A stretch of DNA of 40,508 nt from JBBRNH01 sp038230415 (GCA_038230415.1 JBBRNH010000048.1:1-40508); one strand, 5' to 3'; shown: positions 33,701-40,508, numbered from the stretch's first letter. Notes: generated from the letters alone by a model not told the origin. Program-made: numbers and translations.

Positions 33701-34282
33701 GAAGGTCGTTTGTGGATTCACAACCGTATTACTGGCGGGAGTGGTGGCAATGCGTTTGGTGGGCGTAGCCGCCGGGTTGATGGTCAGAAAATAAAATGTG
33801 GTATCGCTGTACGGATTCAGGCGGTGCGAAAATCGGCGGGTTCCTGAATCATACAGAACGGTGGCGGTGCTTTGGCCGTAGAACAACACCGCATCACCGG
33901 GGTCAAACCGGCCATCGGCCTCGCCCAACACCTGAATAGCATACCGGGCGGGGTCTTCACCCTGGCTATTGTTGTTAGTCTGTGGAAGTGCCGCTCCGCT
34001 GTTACCATAAAGCTGAAGTTGGCGCGGGTCGGCGTTGACAAAAGCCGGATTGGCCTGTGCCAGCGTGTTGTAATCGAGCCGATACACGCCGTCTTTCGTC
34101 ACCCCGATTTTGAGCCATACCCCAGACTGAAAAACCGATTGCGCTGGTGCACAAGGCGCAATCAGCAATAAGCAATTAACAATAAGCCATGATAAGCGGG
34201 TATTTCGCCACTTGACTTTTCCCGTTGAAGAGTGCCACTGTTCACTGTTCACTGTTAACTGCTCATTGTTAGATGTCCACAT
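30788..34282 (-). CDS. porU: T9SS C-terminal signal peptidase/sortase PorU
   Basis: The 1164-aa secreted peptidase cuts the sorting tails of T9SS cargo and joins cargo to lipopolysaccharide. The gingipain-type C25 domain shows the catalytic His in INYQGHGGESGWAQE (about residue 667) and Cys in FITATCEFGRYDNP (about 702). The C-terminus is a T9SS-type domain (YPNPFVESVTI...LPNGLYLYRI), as known for PorU. The signal peptide is RLSWLIVNCLLLIAPCAPAQ at residues 29-48. The 28 residues before it include NNEQLTVNSEQ, which is translated dispersed repeat. No other ATG lies between 34282 and the signal peptide; a GTG (Val11) is the only nearby alternative. It overlaps the SprT-like gene by 14 bp and is followed by porV. 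Confidence 0.95.
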   Translation of the reverse strand: MWTSNNEQLTVNSEQWHSSTGKVKWRNTRLSWLIVNCLLLIAPCAPAQSVFQSGVWLKIGVTKDGVYRLDYNTLAQANPAFVNADPRQLQLYGNSGAALPQTNNNSQGEDPARYAIQVLGEADGRFDPGDAVLFYGQSTATVLYDSGTRRFSHRLNPYSDTTFYFLTINPAATPTKRIATTPASNTVVNPQTTFDDYVFREEDLINPIQSGREWLGDYFGIAPTQGFTFDLPGRVAGKPVLVTTSAMANATVPTAFRVSLGGQEVGAIPFDPVSGYKYDYQGVLNTEVFSGTTVATADNLLRIDLTFDRKGQSGGQAYLNFLGIQTQREIRQYAAPTMFRYLSLTNYQMQQTTPALKLWDISNPVSVSEYTPVRAGTTAFWSAPLGSTVYSFTDQDYKVPVSVKPVPNQNLHGMANADLLIVTAPNWLDQAERLAAFRRANDGLTVAVATTQQVYNEFSSGKTDPTAIRNFARQMATARAGQPTQLRYLLLFGDATFDYRNKSKFLTPAQLAATVPVYESRESLQPVLSYSSDDYFGFFNSYAGDWVENSSGNQLLDIGIGRIPAQTPDHARIVVDKLIRYATDKTLPGDWQARVMLVADDGDDNLHQRGADALGKLLEKQSPAYRVQRLFLDNFQQTTALTGQQAPAMNAAIDAAITDGRLLINYQGHGGESGWAQEQILTLTDITSWRNRRLPLFITATCEFGRYDNPNVNSGAELSLLSPSGGAIGLLTTTRPVFESSNAVLNQAFYNAVFTPDPQTGHMPRLGDVMRQTKNKSLVSVLNRNFALLGDPSMRLAYPGITSSGNSIQAVLTAINNLSISANRADTLRPLQAVELVGELRQGNKRVNDFSGTVRLTLFDKPIDQTTLGNENAKFTYSDYKSVLFSGQVVVQEGQFRAKFTLPTDVIPAFGTGRLMLFTQKNDSLTTASGAYTDLIIGGTAKTSPSPTPPTIAIRVDGADPMESPIRVAGPDVTLVVSLSDGVGINTATGQGHEPTLQLNDQNPFIISENYVATGTDGRSGTARYTFRNLAPGQYAVRVKGWNIGNISAQETLTFQVSDAPALRLSVRAYPNPFVESVTIDATPNQAIDTANWTMSIFDGTGRLLNEQTGSCSDCLARPPTAVWDGRTNGGAVLPNGLYLYRIRLWSVADEGEATGSGRIVLAR
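34161..34188. repeat. AT-rich relative of the dispersed repeat inside the porU signal peptide
   Basis: ATCAGCAATAAGCAATTAAC followed by AATAAGCC resembles the CAGCAATAACG arm of the copy at 6561-6616. It encodes the hydrophobic core LIVNCLLLI of the PorU signal peptide. The likeness is looser than for the other copies. Confidence 0.3.
34236..34270. repeat. Dispersed ACAGTGA-type repeat, copy 3, within the porU start
   Basis: On the minus strand the stretch reads as AACAATGAGCAGTTAACAGT then GAACAGTGAACAGTG, the same 7-mer family as 6561-6616 and 18241-18272. It lies inside the first 16 codons of porU and overlaps the end of the SprT-like gene by two bases. Confidence 0.6.
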
Positions 34283-34874
34283 ACGCCTGTCTGGAAACCA
34301 GATACAATCTCCCGGTTGATAGCTCCTTACAAACGAAGCGCGTCCGGCGCAACGTACCTTTCTGAAACGTCTTTTTTGCTAACTGAAACACCGTGCCTTC
34401 GGGCAGGTCGGCAATGGTTGGGCGGTGGTCAGGTTCGAGAGCCATGAGTCGCAGGGCGGTCATCAGCGTTGAACAACCGGCAGTGGTGGCGGCTGGCTTT
34501 TGCAAATAAGCCACGAGGGGCGTTAGTACGGCTTCCGAGAAAACGCGCCCATGCAGAATAGGTTGCATCAACTCCCGAAACGTGCTTTGCCAAACCGGGC
34601 CGTGCGGGGCCAATTTCCGGGGCCGAATCAATCGGCGTTGCCGGGCGCAAACCGCAGCATGGGCTACTTCATGGACGTAGGTAATCAGGAAGCCTTCGGG
34701 CGAGAGGTCAGCGTTGACCGTGATTTGGGTGTGGCCCGTTGGCAGCACCCGAAAATCGCCGAGTCGGGTTCGGCGGGGCTTTGTGATTTTAAGCGTAAAG
34801 CCAAACTGCCGGTGCAGTTGCTCACAGTAGGCAACGGCATCGGCAGGGACGTGTTGTTGAAAAACGCCAGGCAT
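34269..34874 (-). CDS. SprT-like zinc metalloprotein
   Basis: The 201-aa protein has the SprT zinc motif HEVAH (residues 68-72, in FLITYVHEVAHAAVC) and a further His91 in APHGPVWQSTFRELM that fits the third ligand. The C-terminal part (GTVFQLAKKTFQKGTLRRTR, then FVCKELSTGRLYLV) is the extension usual in Bacteroidota SprT-like proteins. Eukaryotic SPRTN removes DNA-protein crosslinks; the role of the bacterial form is not established. Its start shares one base with the stop of the upstream lipoprotein gene (TAATG) and its end overlaps porU, so it is coupled on both sides. Confidence 0.9.
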   Translation of the reverse strand: MPGVFQQHVPADAVAYCEQLHRQFGFTLKITKPRRTRLGDFRVLPTGHTQITVNADLSPEGFLITYVHEVAHAAVCARQRRLIRPRKLAPHGPVWQSTFRELMQPILHGRVFSEAVLTPLVAYLQKPAATTAGCSTLMTALRLMALEPDHRPTIADLPEGTVFQLAKKTFQKGTLRRTRFVCKELSTGRLYLVSRQAYVDI

Positions 34875-35071
34875 TATCTCCGCGTCGTGTCGGCAACCAT
34901 TACGGAGTCAACGCTGACCGAATCGTCCTGCGCCATTGGCATGGTGTCGGTGGGCATAATCACCGTTGAATCAATGTCGGCTTCGTTGGTTTTGGGTTTT
35001 TCCTGGCAGGCGGCAAGCGTTAGGGTGGCTCCGATAAAAAGGGTGGCAACGGTTCGTTTGAGGACTATCAT
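34874..35071 (-). CDS. Small lipoprotein
   Basis: This 65-aa product has a lipoprotein signal (RTVATLFIGATLTLAAC, Cys22) followed by a short acidic Ser/Asp/Met-rich tail (DSTVIMPTDTMPMAQDDSVS). No domain is recognised. It lies 6 bases after fbp and one base overlaps the start of the SprT-like gene, so it is part of the same transcript. The role is unknown. Confidence 0.75.
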   Translation of the reverse strand: MIVLKRTVATLFIGATLTLAACQEKPKTNEADIDSTVIMPTDTMPMAQDDSVSVDSVMVADTTRR

Positions 35072-35077
35072 TGGGCG

Positions 35078-36130
35078 TTAGCAAGGGCTTATTTTCTCCG
35101 AAATGTAGGGCTTCGGCTCGCTAAATCCAATGGTGTTTGTGCTACCGGCGGCTATTTCTGTTACCATTGCCGACGAGCCAATCACCAACGGCGTTCGTTG
35201 ATGGAGCGATTCTATGGGTTTTGCCAGGAGCCGGTGCGCTCCATCGGTGGCTTGCCCGCCCGCCTGCTCGGCAATAAATGCCAACGGAAACCCTTCGTAG
35301 AGTAACCGCAGTTTGCCCAACGGCATTGTGGTTGTTTCGGGATACAAATACACCCCGCCTTTGAGCAGGTTCCGGTGAAAATCAGCGACTAACGAACCGA
35401 TGTACCGGGCCGTGAGCCGCCGTTGCCGACACTGCCCAATGTAGGCCTGTACCGACGCAGGCATATCGTATAAGCTACCCTCATTGATCGAATAGATTTG
35501 CCCATCAACGGGCGTGATCAGGGTGGGGTGCGACAAAAAAAATTCGCCTAATGAACCGTCGTAGGTAAAGCCGTTCACTCCCTGACCCGTTGTGTAAACA
35601 AGCATCATTGATGTGCCGTACAGGACATAGCCAGCGGCCACTTGCCGGATGCCGCCCTGCAAAAAATCACCCATCGTTACGGCGGTGCCGAACGGTGAAA
35701 CGCGCCGATAAATAGAAAAAATGGTGCCGATAGACACGTTCACGTCAATATTCGAGGAACCATCGAGCGGGTCAAGCGCAACCACGTATTTACCATCATG
35801 ATTACCCGTGTGGAGTATGTCGGCTTCTTCTTCAGAGACAATGGCGGCTACTTCGCCCCCGTTCCGCAAGGCCCGCAAAAACCGGACGTGGGCAATCATG
35901 TCTAATTTTTGCTGGGCTTCGCCGTGTCCGTTTTCGGTGCCATACGCCCCCGTTACAGCCGCCAACCCCGCCCGATTCACCTCCCGGTTCACGAGTTTGG
36001 CCGCCAGTGCAATATCGCGCAGCAGTTGCGAGAGTTCTCCCGAAGCCGCCCGAACGGCCTGTTGCTGCCGCTTGATAAAACGGTCGAGCGTTATGCCGAC
36101 GGGTACGGCTACCTGTTCTTCGTTGAGCAT
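35078..36130 (-). CDS. fbp: Class I fructose-1,6-bisphosphatase
   Basis: The 350-aa cytoplasmic enzyme dephosphorylates fructose-1,6-bisphosphate in gluconeogenesis. The metal-binding core reads IVSEEEAD then VALDPLDGSSNIDVNVSIGT. YGTSMMLVYTTGQGVNGFTY, RYIGSLVADFHRNLLKGG and YLYPETTTMPLGKLRLLYE are further family blocks. Length is normal. The gene follows pckA by 10 bases, so the two key enzymes of gluconeogenesis are co-transcribed, probably under the divergent XRE regulator. Confidence 0.97.
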   Translation of the reverse strand: MLNEEQVAVPVGITLDRFIKRQQQAVRAASGELSQLLRDIALAAKLVNREVNRAGLAAVTGAYGTENGHGEAQQKLDMIAHVRFLRALRNGGEVAAIVSEEEADILHTGNHDGKYVVALDPLDGSSNIDVNVSIGTIFSIYRRVSPFGTAVTMGDFLQGGIRQVAAGYVLYGTSMMLVYTTGQGVNGFTYDGSLGEFFLSHPTLITPVDGQIYSINEGSLYDMPASVQAYIGQCRQRRLTARYIGSLVADFHRNLLKGGVYLYPETTTMPLGKLRLLYEGFPLAFIAEQAGGQATDGAHRLLAKPIESLHQRTPLVIGSSAMVTEIAAGSTNTIGFSEPKPYISEKISPC

Positions 36131-36140
36131 ACTCTGAGGG

Positions 36141-37760
36141 TCAAAATTTCTTAATCTGCTCCTGAAACAGGGCTAACAGTTTCTTAGCCTGTTCGGTATA
36201 TCCCTGTTCCGTAGGCCAGGTTTTCACCGGGTCAAGAACGTCGGTTGGTATGCCGGGGCAGTTGGTGGGCATTGCCAGCCCAAAAACTGGATGCGTTTGG
36301 TAGGGTACATTGTCTAATTTTCCGCCCATTGCCGCCCGCACCAATGCCCGCGTGTAGGGTAGTTTTATCCGGCTACCTACGCCGTAGGCTCCGCCCGTCC
36401 AGCCCGTATTCACGAGCCAGACCGTTGCGCCCGATTCGCGGATGCGTTCGCCGAGCAGGTCAGCGTATTCGCGGGGGGCGAGTGGCAGGAAGGCCGCGCC
36501 AAAACAAGCCGAAAACGTGGCTACGGGTTCGGTAATGCCCATTTCGGTTCCGGCCAATTTGGCGGTGTAGCCCAGCAAAAACTGCGTTATGGCCTGTTCG
36601 GTCGTGAGCCGCGAGATGGGGGGCAACACACCAAAGGCATCGGCAGTCAGGAAAAAAACGTGCTTCGGTGTGGCCGCGAGTGAAGGCTGAATGGCTCCGG
36701 TAATAAAATCGAGCGGATAGCCGACGCGAGTGTTTTCGGTGACGGATTGATCGGCAAAATCAACCGTGTTGGTGCCGGGTATGAATCGCGTGTTTTCTAA
36801 GAGCGCACCGGGTCGGATTGTGCCGAAAATCTCCGGTTCGCGTTCGGCGGTGAGGTTGATGACTTTGGCATAACAGCCACCCTCGAAATTGAAAATCTGC
36901 CGCGCCAGGTCGGTCGTGCCGCCTACCCAGCCGTGTTCATCGTCGCCGACGAGTTGCCGGCCCGCGTCTGCTGACAGCGTGGTTTTGCCGGTTCCCGATA
37001 AGCCAAAAAACAAGGCCGTTTCGGGCTTTCCACCGGCCTCGGTTGGCCCAGCGTTGGCCGAGCAGTGCATTGGCAACACGCCGTGCTGCACAGGAAGCAG
37101 GAAATTCAAGACCGTAAAAATGCCTTTTTTGATTTCGCCCGCGTAGCCCGTGCCACCGATAAGAATGATTTTCCGGGTGAAGTCAACAATCGTGAAATTG
37201 CCCTGCCGGGTGTGGTCAGACACCGGGTCGGCTTCAAATTCGGGGACACACAGCACGGTCCAATCGGGCGAAAAACCGGGCAGTTCGGCTTCGGCAGGCC
37301 GGATAAACAGGTTGTGGGCGAAGAGATTATGCCAGGCGCAGGTGGTCACAACGGCCACATCGAGCCGATAGGCCGGATGCGCCCCGGCTCGCCCGTAGCG
37401 AACAAACACTGATTTGCCTTCCAGAAAGGCCAGCATTTTCTGGTGCAGCCGGTCAAAATCGGCTGCATCGAACGGCTGATTCACAGGCCCCCAGTTCACG
37501 CGATTGGTTGTCAGCGCGTCGCAGACAATAAACTTGTCTTTGGGCGAACGTCCCGTAAATCGGCCCGTGTCGCACATCAACGCCCCCGTGTCGGTCAGTA
37601 CGCCTTCGCCCCGGTCAAGAGCGTGCTGAACCAGGCGTTCGGGCACGAGTTGCAGAAAAATGGTTCGACAGGCCAGCAACCCCAAATCGGCGAGGGGCGC
37701 GGTTGGAATGGCAGGCGTTGGCCTGATGATGGTAGCAGTTTGTGTACTGAGGGCGAGCAT
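36141..37760 (-). CDS. pckA: ATP-dependent phosphoenolpyruvate carboxykinase
   Basis: The 539-aa enzyme converts oxaloacetate to phosphoenolpyruvate. Marks are DTGRFTGRSPKDKFIV near the N-terminus, GTGYAGEIKKGIFTVLNFLL, the P-loop FGLSGTGKTTLSAD, LVGDDEHGWV and ENTRVGYPLDFI. Length is normal. The start is the ATG at 37760; a TTG two codons earlier is less likely. A promoter with TTG-N19-TATTTTTG lies upstream and overlaps a symmetric operator. It is the first gene of a leftward cluster pckA-fbp-lipoprotein-SprT-porU. Confidence 0.98.
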   Translation of the reverse strand: MLALSTQTATIIRPTPAIPTAPLADLGLLACRTIFLQLVPERLVQHALDRGEGVLTDTGALMCDTGRFTGRSPKDKFIVCDALTTNRVNWGPVNQPFDAADFDRLHQKMLAFLEGKSVFVRYGRAGAHPAYRLDVAVVTTCAWHNLFAHNLFIRPAEAELPGFSPDWTVLCVPEFEADPVSDHTRQGNFTIVDFTRKIILIGGTGYAGEIKKGIFTVLNFLLPVQHGVLPMHCSANAGPTEAGGKPETALFFGLSGTGKTTLSADAGRQLVGDDEHGWVGGTTDLARQIFNFEGGCYAKVINLTAEREPEIFGTIRPGALLENTRFIPGTNTVDFADQSVTENTRVGYPLDFITGAIQPSLAATPKHVFFLTADAFGVLPPISRLTTEQAITQFLLGYTAKLAGTEMGITEPVATFSACFGAAFLPLAPREYADLLGERIRESGATVWLVNTGWTGGAYGVGSRIKLPYTRALVRAAMGGKLDNVPYQTHPVFGLAMPTNCPGIPTDVLDPVKTWPTEQGYTEQAKKLLALFQEQIKKF

Positions 37761-37780
37761 AATCAACCGTTTTGTTGGCC

Positions 37781-37810
37781 CAAAAATAGTAAGCGAATTT
37801 TATTTCACAA
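37781..37810 (-). promoter_or_regulatory. pckA promoter
   Basis: On the minus strand TTG (37810-37808), 19 bases, then TATTTTTG (37788-37781), an exact TAnnTTTG match with ideal spacing for the Bacteroidota housekeeping sigma factor. The -7 box ends 20 bases before the pckA ATG. The region between the boxes includes an operator half-site. Confidence 0.7.
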
Positions 37811-37841
37811 GCGAATATTCGCTAAAAACATAAAATTTGCT
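37792..37841. promoter_or_regulatory. 50-bp dyad-symmetric candidate operator
   Basis: The centre is the perfect 14-bp palindrome AGCGAATATTCGCT (37810-37823). Flanking it at equal distance are AGCGAATTTTAT (37792-37803) and ATAAAATTTGCT (37830-37841), inverted copies with one mismatch, sharing the same axis (37816.5). Half-sites of the same orientation are 18 bp apart. The whole lies between the divergent pckA and XRE-regulator genes and overlaps both promoters. Inferred to bind the adjacent regulator. Confidence 0.7.
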
Positions 37842-37866
37842 ACCGTTTTTAAATTCAGTATGTTTG
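37836..37866 (+). promoter_or_regulatory. Promoter of the XRE/ScfR-like regulator
   Basis: TTTG (37836-37839), 19 bases, then TATGTTTG (37859-37866), an exact TAnnTTTG match with ideal spacing. The -33 element is inside the right outer operator arm, which suggests autoregulation. The start codon follows 26 bases after the -7 box. Confidence 0.7.
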
Positions 37867-37892
37867 CGGAGTAATTAAATCATGACTCAATT

Positions 37893-39464
37893 ATGTATTC
37901 TTCCGACACGCTCCGGCTCATTTTTGGCCTGAAAATAAAGCAGTTGCGGCAGGATAAAGGTGTGTCGGCATCTCTCGTGGCCGAGCAGGCGGGCCTATCG
38001 CCGTCGTACCTGAACGAAATCGAGAAGGGCAAAAAATATCCGAAGTCCGAAAAAATCTTCGCCCTGGCAAAGGCATTGGATACCGACTATGACACGTTGG
38101 TATCGGTCAAACTCAGCAAGCGGCTCGAACCCATCGCCGAACTGCTCAACTCCAATATTTTGCAGGAATTGCCGCTCGATTTATTTGGGCTGGAACCCGC
38201 TGACCTGCTCGAACTGCTATCGGAAGCCCCGGCAAAGGTCAGTGCGTTTGTCAGTACGCTAATCGAGATAAGTAAATCGCACGGCATGAACGTAGAGCGG
38301 TTTTTCTTTTCGGCCCTGCGGAGTTACCGTCAAATGCACGATAACGATTTCCCCGATTTAGAAACAGCGGTGGCCCAATACCGTCAATCGCTGCACCTTA
38401 CTGACGATGAGTCCTTGACCGACAGCGCGTTACAGGCTCAACTCGAACATGGTTTCGGGTATGTTATTGACTCATTCACCGAAACCGACCAACCCGCGCT
38501 GGCCCGGTTGCGGTCGGTGTTATTGCCGGGCGACGCTTCGCCCGGCGAAGCCTTGCCAGCAATAAATTTGGCGGGAAACGCTAACGGTGCCAATCAGCCG
38601 ATGCTGCTGTTCAATGCCCGGCTCGAAGCCGAACAACGGGCGTTTACGTTTGGGCGGGAATTGGGCTACCGGGTGCTGCGCCTGACCAATCGGTCGCTGG
38701 TGTCGTCGGTGATCGAGGCCGAGTCATTTGAGCAGGTGCTGAACAATTTCAAGGCATCCTATTTTGCCGGGGCTTTGCTCATTCCGCGCCGGGCCATCGT
38801 TGCTGACCTGCACGGGTTATTTGCCAGCCCTGTGTTTGACCCGTCGGCCTGGGCGGACTTACTGACCCGCTACGGCGTTACGCCCGAAGTATTGGTGAGC
38901 CGGATCATGAACGTGTTGGTGAACGAATTTGGCATTGGTCAGGCGTTCTTTCTGCGGTTCGATACTGCTGATGAACAGTCGTTTGCGCTGACCAAAGAAC
39001 TCTATCTCTCCACTCTTCGCGACCCGCACGCGGCCCGGCACGAACATTACTGCCGCCGGTGGCTGTCGCTCACCATTTTACCCGAACTCCGCAATAATCA
39101 GGGGCGAGGTGGGTGGCAGGGCAAGCCGATTGTTCAGGCGCAACGGGCGGTGTTTATCGAATCGGGCAACGAATACATCGTCATTACATTTGCAAAGTCT
39201 TCGCCCCCAAAGCCGGGCGTAAATAGCAGTGTGTCAATAGGTTTGCTGATAGATGACCGTTTGCGGAGCGTATTGATCTGGCTAAACGACCCGGCTCTTT
39301 CCCGGCGCGATGTGAACGATACCTGCGAGCGTTGCCGCCTGACCCATTGCACCGAACGGGCTTCGCTGCCTACGGTTTGGGAGCGGCACAAGCAACAAAC
39401 GGAGATGAAAAATACGATTGCCCACCTGCGGACGCGGTTGGGAGCGGCTATGGCCGCCGGTTAA
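37893..39464 (+). CDS. XRE-family regulator of the ScfR/RamB type
   Basis: The 523-aa protein has an N-terminal helix-turn-helix (LRQDKGVSASLVAEQAGLSP, SYLNEIEKGKKYPKSEKIFA), a long helical middle and an IrrE-like segment (AEQRAFTFGRELGYRVLRL...FKASYFAGALLIP). A C-terminal cysteine motif NDTCERCRLTHCTERASLP resembles that of DUF2083. This is the layout of short-chain acyl-CoA-responsive regulators such as RamB. The zinc motif HExxH is replaced by GRELGY, so no peptidase activity is expected. Divergence from pckA-fbp and the shared operator suggest it senses an acyl-CoA or acetate-derived signal and controls gluconeogenesis; the ligand is inferred from the family only. Confidence 0.88.
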   Translation: MYSSDTLRLIFGLKIKQLRQDKGVSASLVAEQAGLSPSYLNEIEKGKKYPKSEKIFALAKALDTDYDTLVSVKLSKRLEPIAELLNSNILQELPLDLFGLEPADLLELLSEAPAKVSAFVSTLIEISKSHGMNVERFFFSALRSYRQMHDNDFPDLETAVAQYRQSLHLTDDESLTDSALQAQLEHGFGYVIDSFTETDQPALARLRSVLLPGDASPGEALPAINLAGNANGANQPMLLFNARLEAEQRAFTFGRELGYRVLRLTNRSLVSSVIEAESFEQVLNNFKASYFAGALLIPRRAIVADLHGLFASPVFDPSAWADLLTRYGVTPEVLVSRIMNVLVNEFGIGQAFFLRFDTADEQSFALTKELYLSTLRDPHAARHEHYCRRWLSLTILPELRNNQGRGGWQGKPIVQAQRAVFIESGNEYIVITFAKSSPPKPGVNSSVSIGLLIDDRLRSVLIWLNDPALSRRDVNDTCERCRLTHCTERASLPTVWERHKQQTEMKNTIAHLRTRLGAAMAAG

Positions 39465-39507
39465 AGAAGACCGGCGATGGGTAACTCGCCCGCTACTAAA
39501 AGCAAAG

Positions 39508-39529
39508 CGGCCTGTGTCATCACAGGCCG
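39508..39529. terminator. Terminator between XRE regulator and GtrA genes
   Basis: CGGCCTGTG (39508-39516), loop TCAT, CACAGGCCG (39521-39529): a perfect 9-bp stem with a tetraloop, placed between two convergent genes. AAAGC precedes it and GGGGCAAAATA follows, giving modest T-rich tails on the minus strand. Confidence 0.7.
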
Positions 39530-39557
39530 GGGGCAAAATATACATCCGTATCAGGCA

Positions 39558-40037
39558 TTAACTCCGGCCCGTCCGTTCTTTGAATCGGTCATAAACTCCT
39601 GTGCTGCGAAACGTTAAGAGCTTATGACCGAAGTAGTTAGCTAAGAAACTGAATCCCATACCAACCACGTGCGAGCCTTTTTCGCGCCAGAAGATTGGCA
39701 GATCAGGAAAGACCGGGTTGGCAATCCATTCAAGCGTGGCAACGGCTACATAAATCTGGACTGCCCAGGCAAGCAACGCGATAACCACGTATTTGATGGC
39801 CTCGCGGGTGGTGTTGCCCGTGCCTTTTGCCGAGAACGCAAAGAGTTTTGTCGGGATAAAACTGACAACAACGGCGGTCAGATAGCCAAGCAGGATACTG
39901 GTATCGAAATCGAAATACTGCCGGTAATAAATCTGACTGAAAAAGTTGACCGACGCACCTAATAAGGCTGTCAGGAAGAACATGAAAAAATCCCGGTGTT
40001 CTCTTAGTGTATCTCGATTAATAACGCCCACGTTCAC
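39558..40037 (-). CDS. GtrA-family membrane protein
   Basis: The 159-aa protein has four predicted membrane helices (FFMFFLTALLGASVNFFSQI, GYLTAVVVSFIPTKLFAF, YVVIALLAWAVQIYVAVATL, VGMGFSFLANYFGHKLLTF), the layout of GtrA. The family is associated with flipping or handling lipid-linked sugars for cell-surface glycans. The Asn-Tyr-x-x-H/N-K-x-x-x-F end (ANYFGHKLLTF) is typical. It stands alone between the regulator's terminator and a 169-bp gap to nuoN; no glycosyltransferase partner is adjacent. Confidence 0.88.
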   Translation of the reverse strand: MNVGVINRDTLREHRDFFMFFLTALLGASVNFFSQIYYRQYFDFDTSILLGYLTAVVVSFIPTKLFAFSAKGTGNTTREAIKYVVIALLAWAVQIYVAVATLEWIANPVFPDLPIFWREKGSHVVGMGFSFLANYFGHKLLTFRSTGVYDRFKERTGRS

Positions 40038-40158
40038 AACTTGCCTGCTTTTTTGGTTTACTATTTAGAAGTCAATGCTTGAGGAGTTCTAAACGCGTCC
40101 TAAACATCAATCGTTGAATGGTATTCGATGATTTAAAGGGGTAAAGCTACAAAAACAA

Positions 40159-40182
40159 GGCCAACTTCGGGCGAAGTTGGCC
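40159..40182 (-). terminator. Intrinsic terminator after nuoN
   Basis: GGCCAACTTC, loop GGGC, GAAGTTGGCC: a perfect 10-bp stem. On the minus strand it is followed by TTGTTTTTG, a proper U-rich tail. It lies 24 bases after the nuoN stop and would end the nuo operon. Confidence 0.8.
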
Positions 40183-40206
40183 GGTAAGTTGAGCGAATGG
40201 ATTCAG

Positions 40207-40508
40207 CTATAATAAACCGCGTATCAATCCCGGAGCCAGCCCCAGCACAATGGTCAGTATCGTGGCACCAATCAACACGTAGCGATAAAACGGCGCAATC
40301 ACCACCTGACGGGTAACGCCGTTGCGGAAATACATGGCAATAATGACCCGGAAATAATAATAAATCCCGACTGCCGACATCAGCACGGCCACCACCAACA
40401 GCCAGATAATACCCCGGTCGGCGGCTGCCGAAAACACCATAAACTTACCCCAGAACCCCGCCGTGAGCGGTATGCCGGCCAAAGACAGCATCGAAACGGC
40501 CATCACAA
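40207..40508 (-). CDS. nuoN: NADH-quinone oxidoreductase subunit N, C-terminal part
   Basis: The frame runs off the right end of the window, so only the last 100 or so residues are present. SMLSLAGIPLTAGFWGKFMV is the conserved GIP-x-x-x-GF-x-x-K segment of the antiporter-like subunits of complex I, followed by helices (LLVVAVLMSAVGIYYYFRVI) with the YYYxR motif that separates NuoN from NuoL and NuoM. It takes part in proton pumping in the inner membrane. A terminator follows, so it is the last gene of its operon. Confidence 0.92.
   Translation of the reverse strand, partial: VMAVSMLSLAGIPLTAGFWGKFMVFSAAADRGIIWLLVVAVLMSAVGIYYYFRVIIAMYFRNGVTRQVVIAPFYRYVLIGATILTIVLGLAPGLIRGLL

Noticed and set aside
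38635..38790. ImmA/IrrE-type peptidase activity in the XRE regulator
   Set aside because: The HExxH zinc motif is replaced by GRELGY, so I describe it only as an IrrE-like segment, as in other ScfR-type regulators.
1..40508. tRNA or rRNA genes, CRISPR arrays, transposases or prophage genes
   Set aside because: I looked for conserved tRNA arms, repeat-spacer regularity, transposase motifs and terminal inverted repeats by eye and found none; a tRNAscan or ISfinder search would settle it.

Overview
The window looks like a chromosomal segment of a Bacteroidota bacterium of the order Cytophagales, most like Spirosoma and its relatives. The reasons are: PorU and PorV of the type IX secretion system (T9SS), a cargo protein with a T9SS sorting domain, the long Bacteroidota-type PurF paralogue, DUF4142, DUF1080 and DUF2141 proteins, -7 boxes of the form TAnnTTTG, and almost no Shine-Dalgarno sequences. 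Genus is an inference. I found no rRNA, tRNA, CRISPR array, transposase or prophage gene.

Left part (1-10640). A 5'-truncated isochorismate synthase meets a DUF1080 lipid/sugar-type secreted protein tail to tail. Two small acidic proteins and a GH130 glycoside phosphorylase-like gene follow. Next is a divergon. Leftward runs a tripartite efflux operon (TolC, HlyD/EmrA, 14-TM EmrB-type MFS) ending in a 5'-truncated DUF2141 gene. Rightward run MarR, an AlkA-type DNA glycosylase and DUF763, each overlapping the next by ATGA. The shared intergenic region carries two related palindromes 33 bp apart.

Middle (10646-20053). This part holds a DUF4142 lipoprotein, a small decayed zone (nitrilase head, PNPOx-family head) around a uracil-DNA glycosylase family gene, an AhpD-like gene with an AraC regulator, bioB, the long PurF-like gene, an orphan alpha-E (DUF403) gene, a possible 35-aa ORF and pyrG.

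Right part (20283-40508). A frameshifted nuclease-like gene is followed by a secreted GHL10 (glycosyl hydrolase-like 10) protein with a T9SS tail, a PIN toxin-antitoxin pair directly ahead of dnaE, plsY, and a non-catalytic M16 peptidase. A long leftward cluster then reads pckA, fbp, small lipoprotein, SprT-like, porU, porV. Divergent from pckA is an XRE/ScfR-like regulator. The pckA-regulator gap holds a 50-bp dyad-symmetric candidate operator overlapping two near-perfect Bacteroidota promoters. A GtrA protein and the 3' end of nuoN close the window.

The strongest leads are the MarR-AlkA-DUF763/efflux divergon and the pckA/ScfR operator. Smaller ones are the gene remnants, the frameshift, and a dispersed intergenic repeat that now encodes the N-terminus of PorU.
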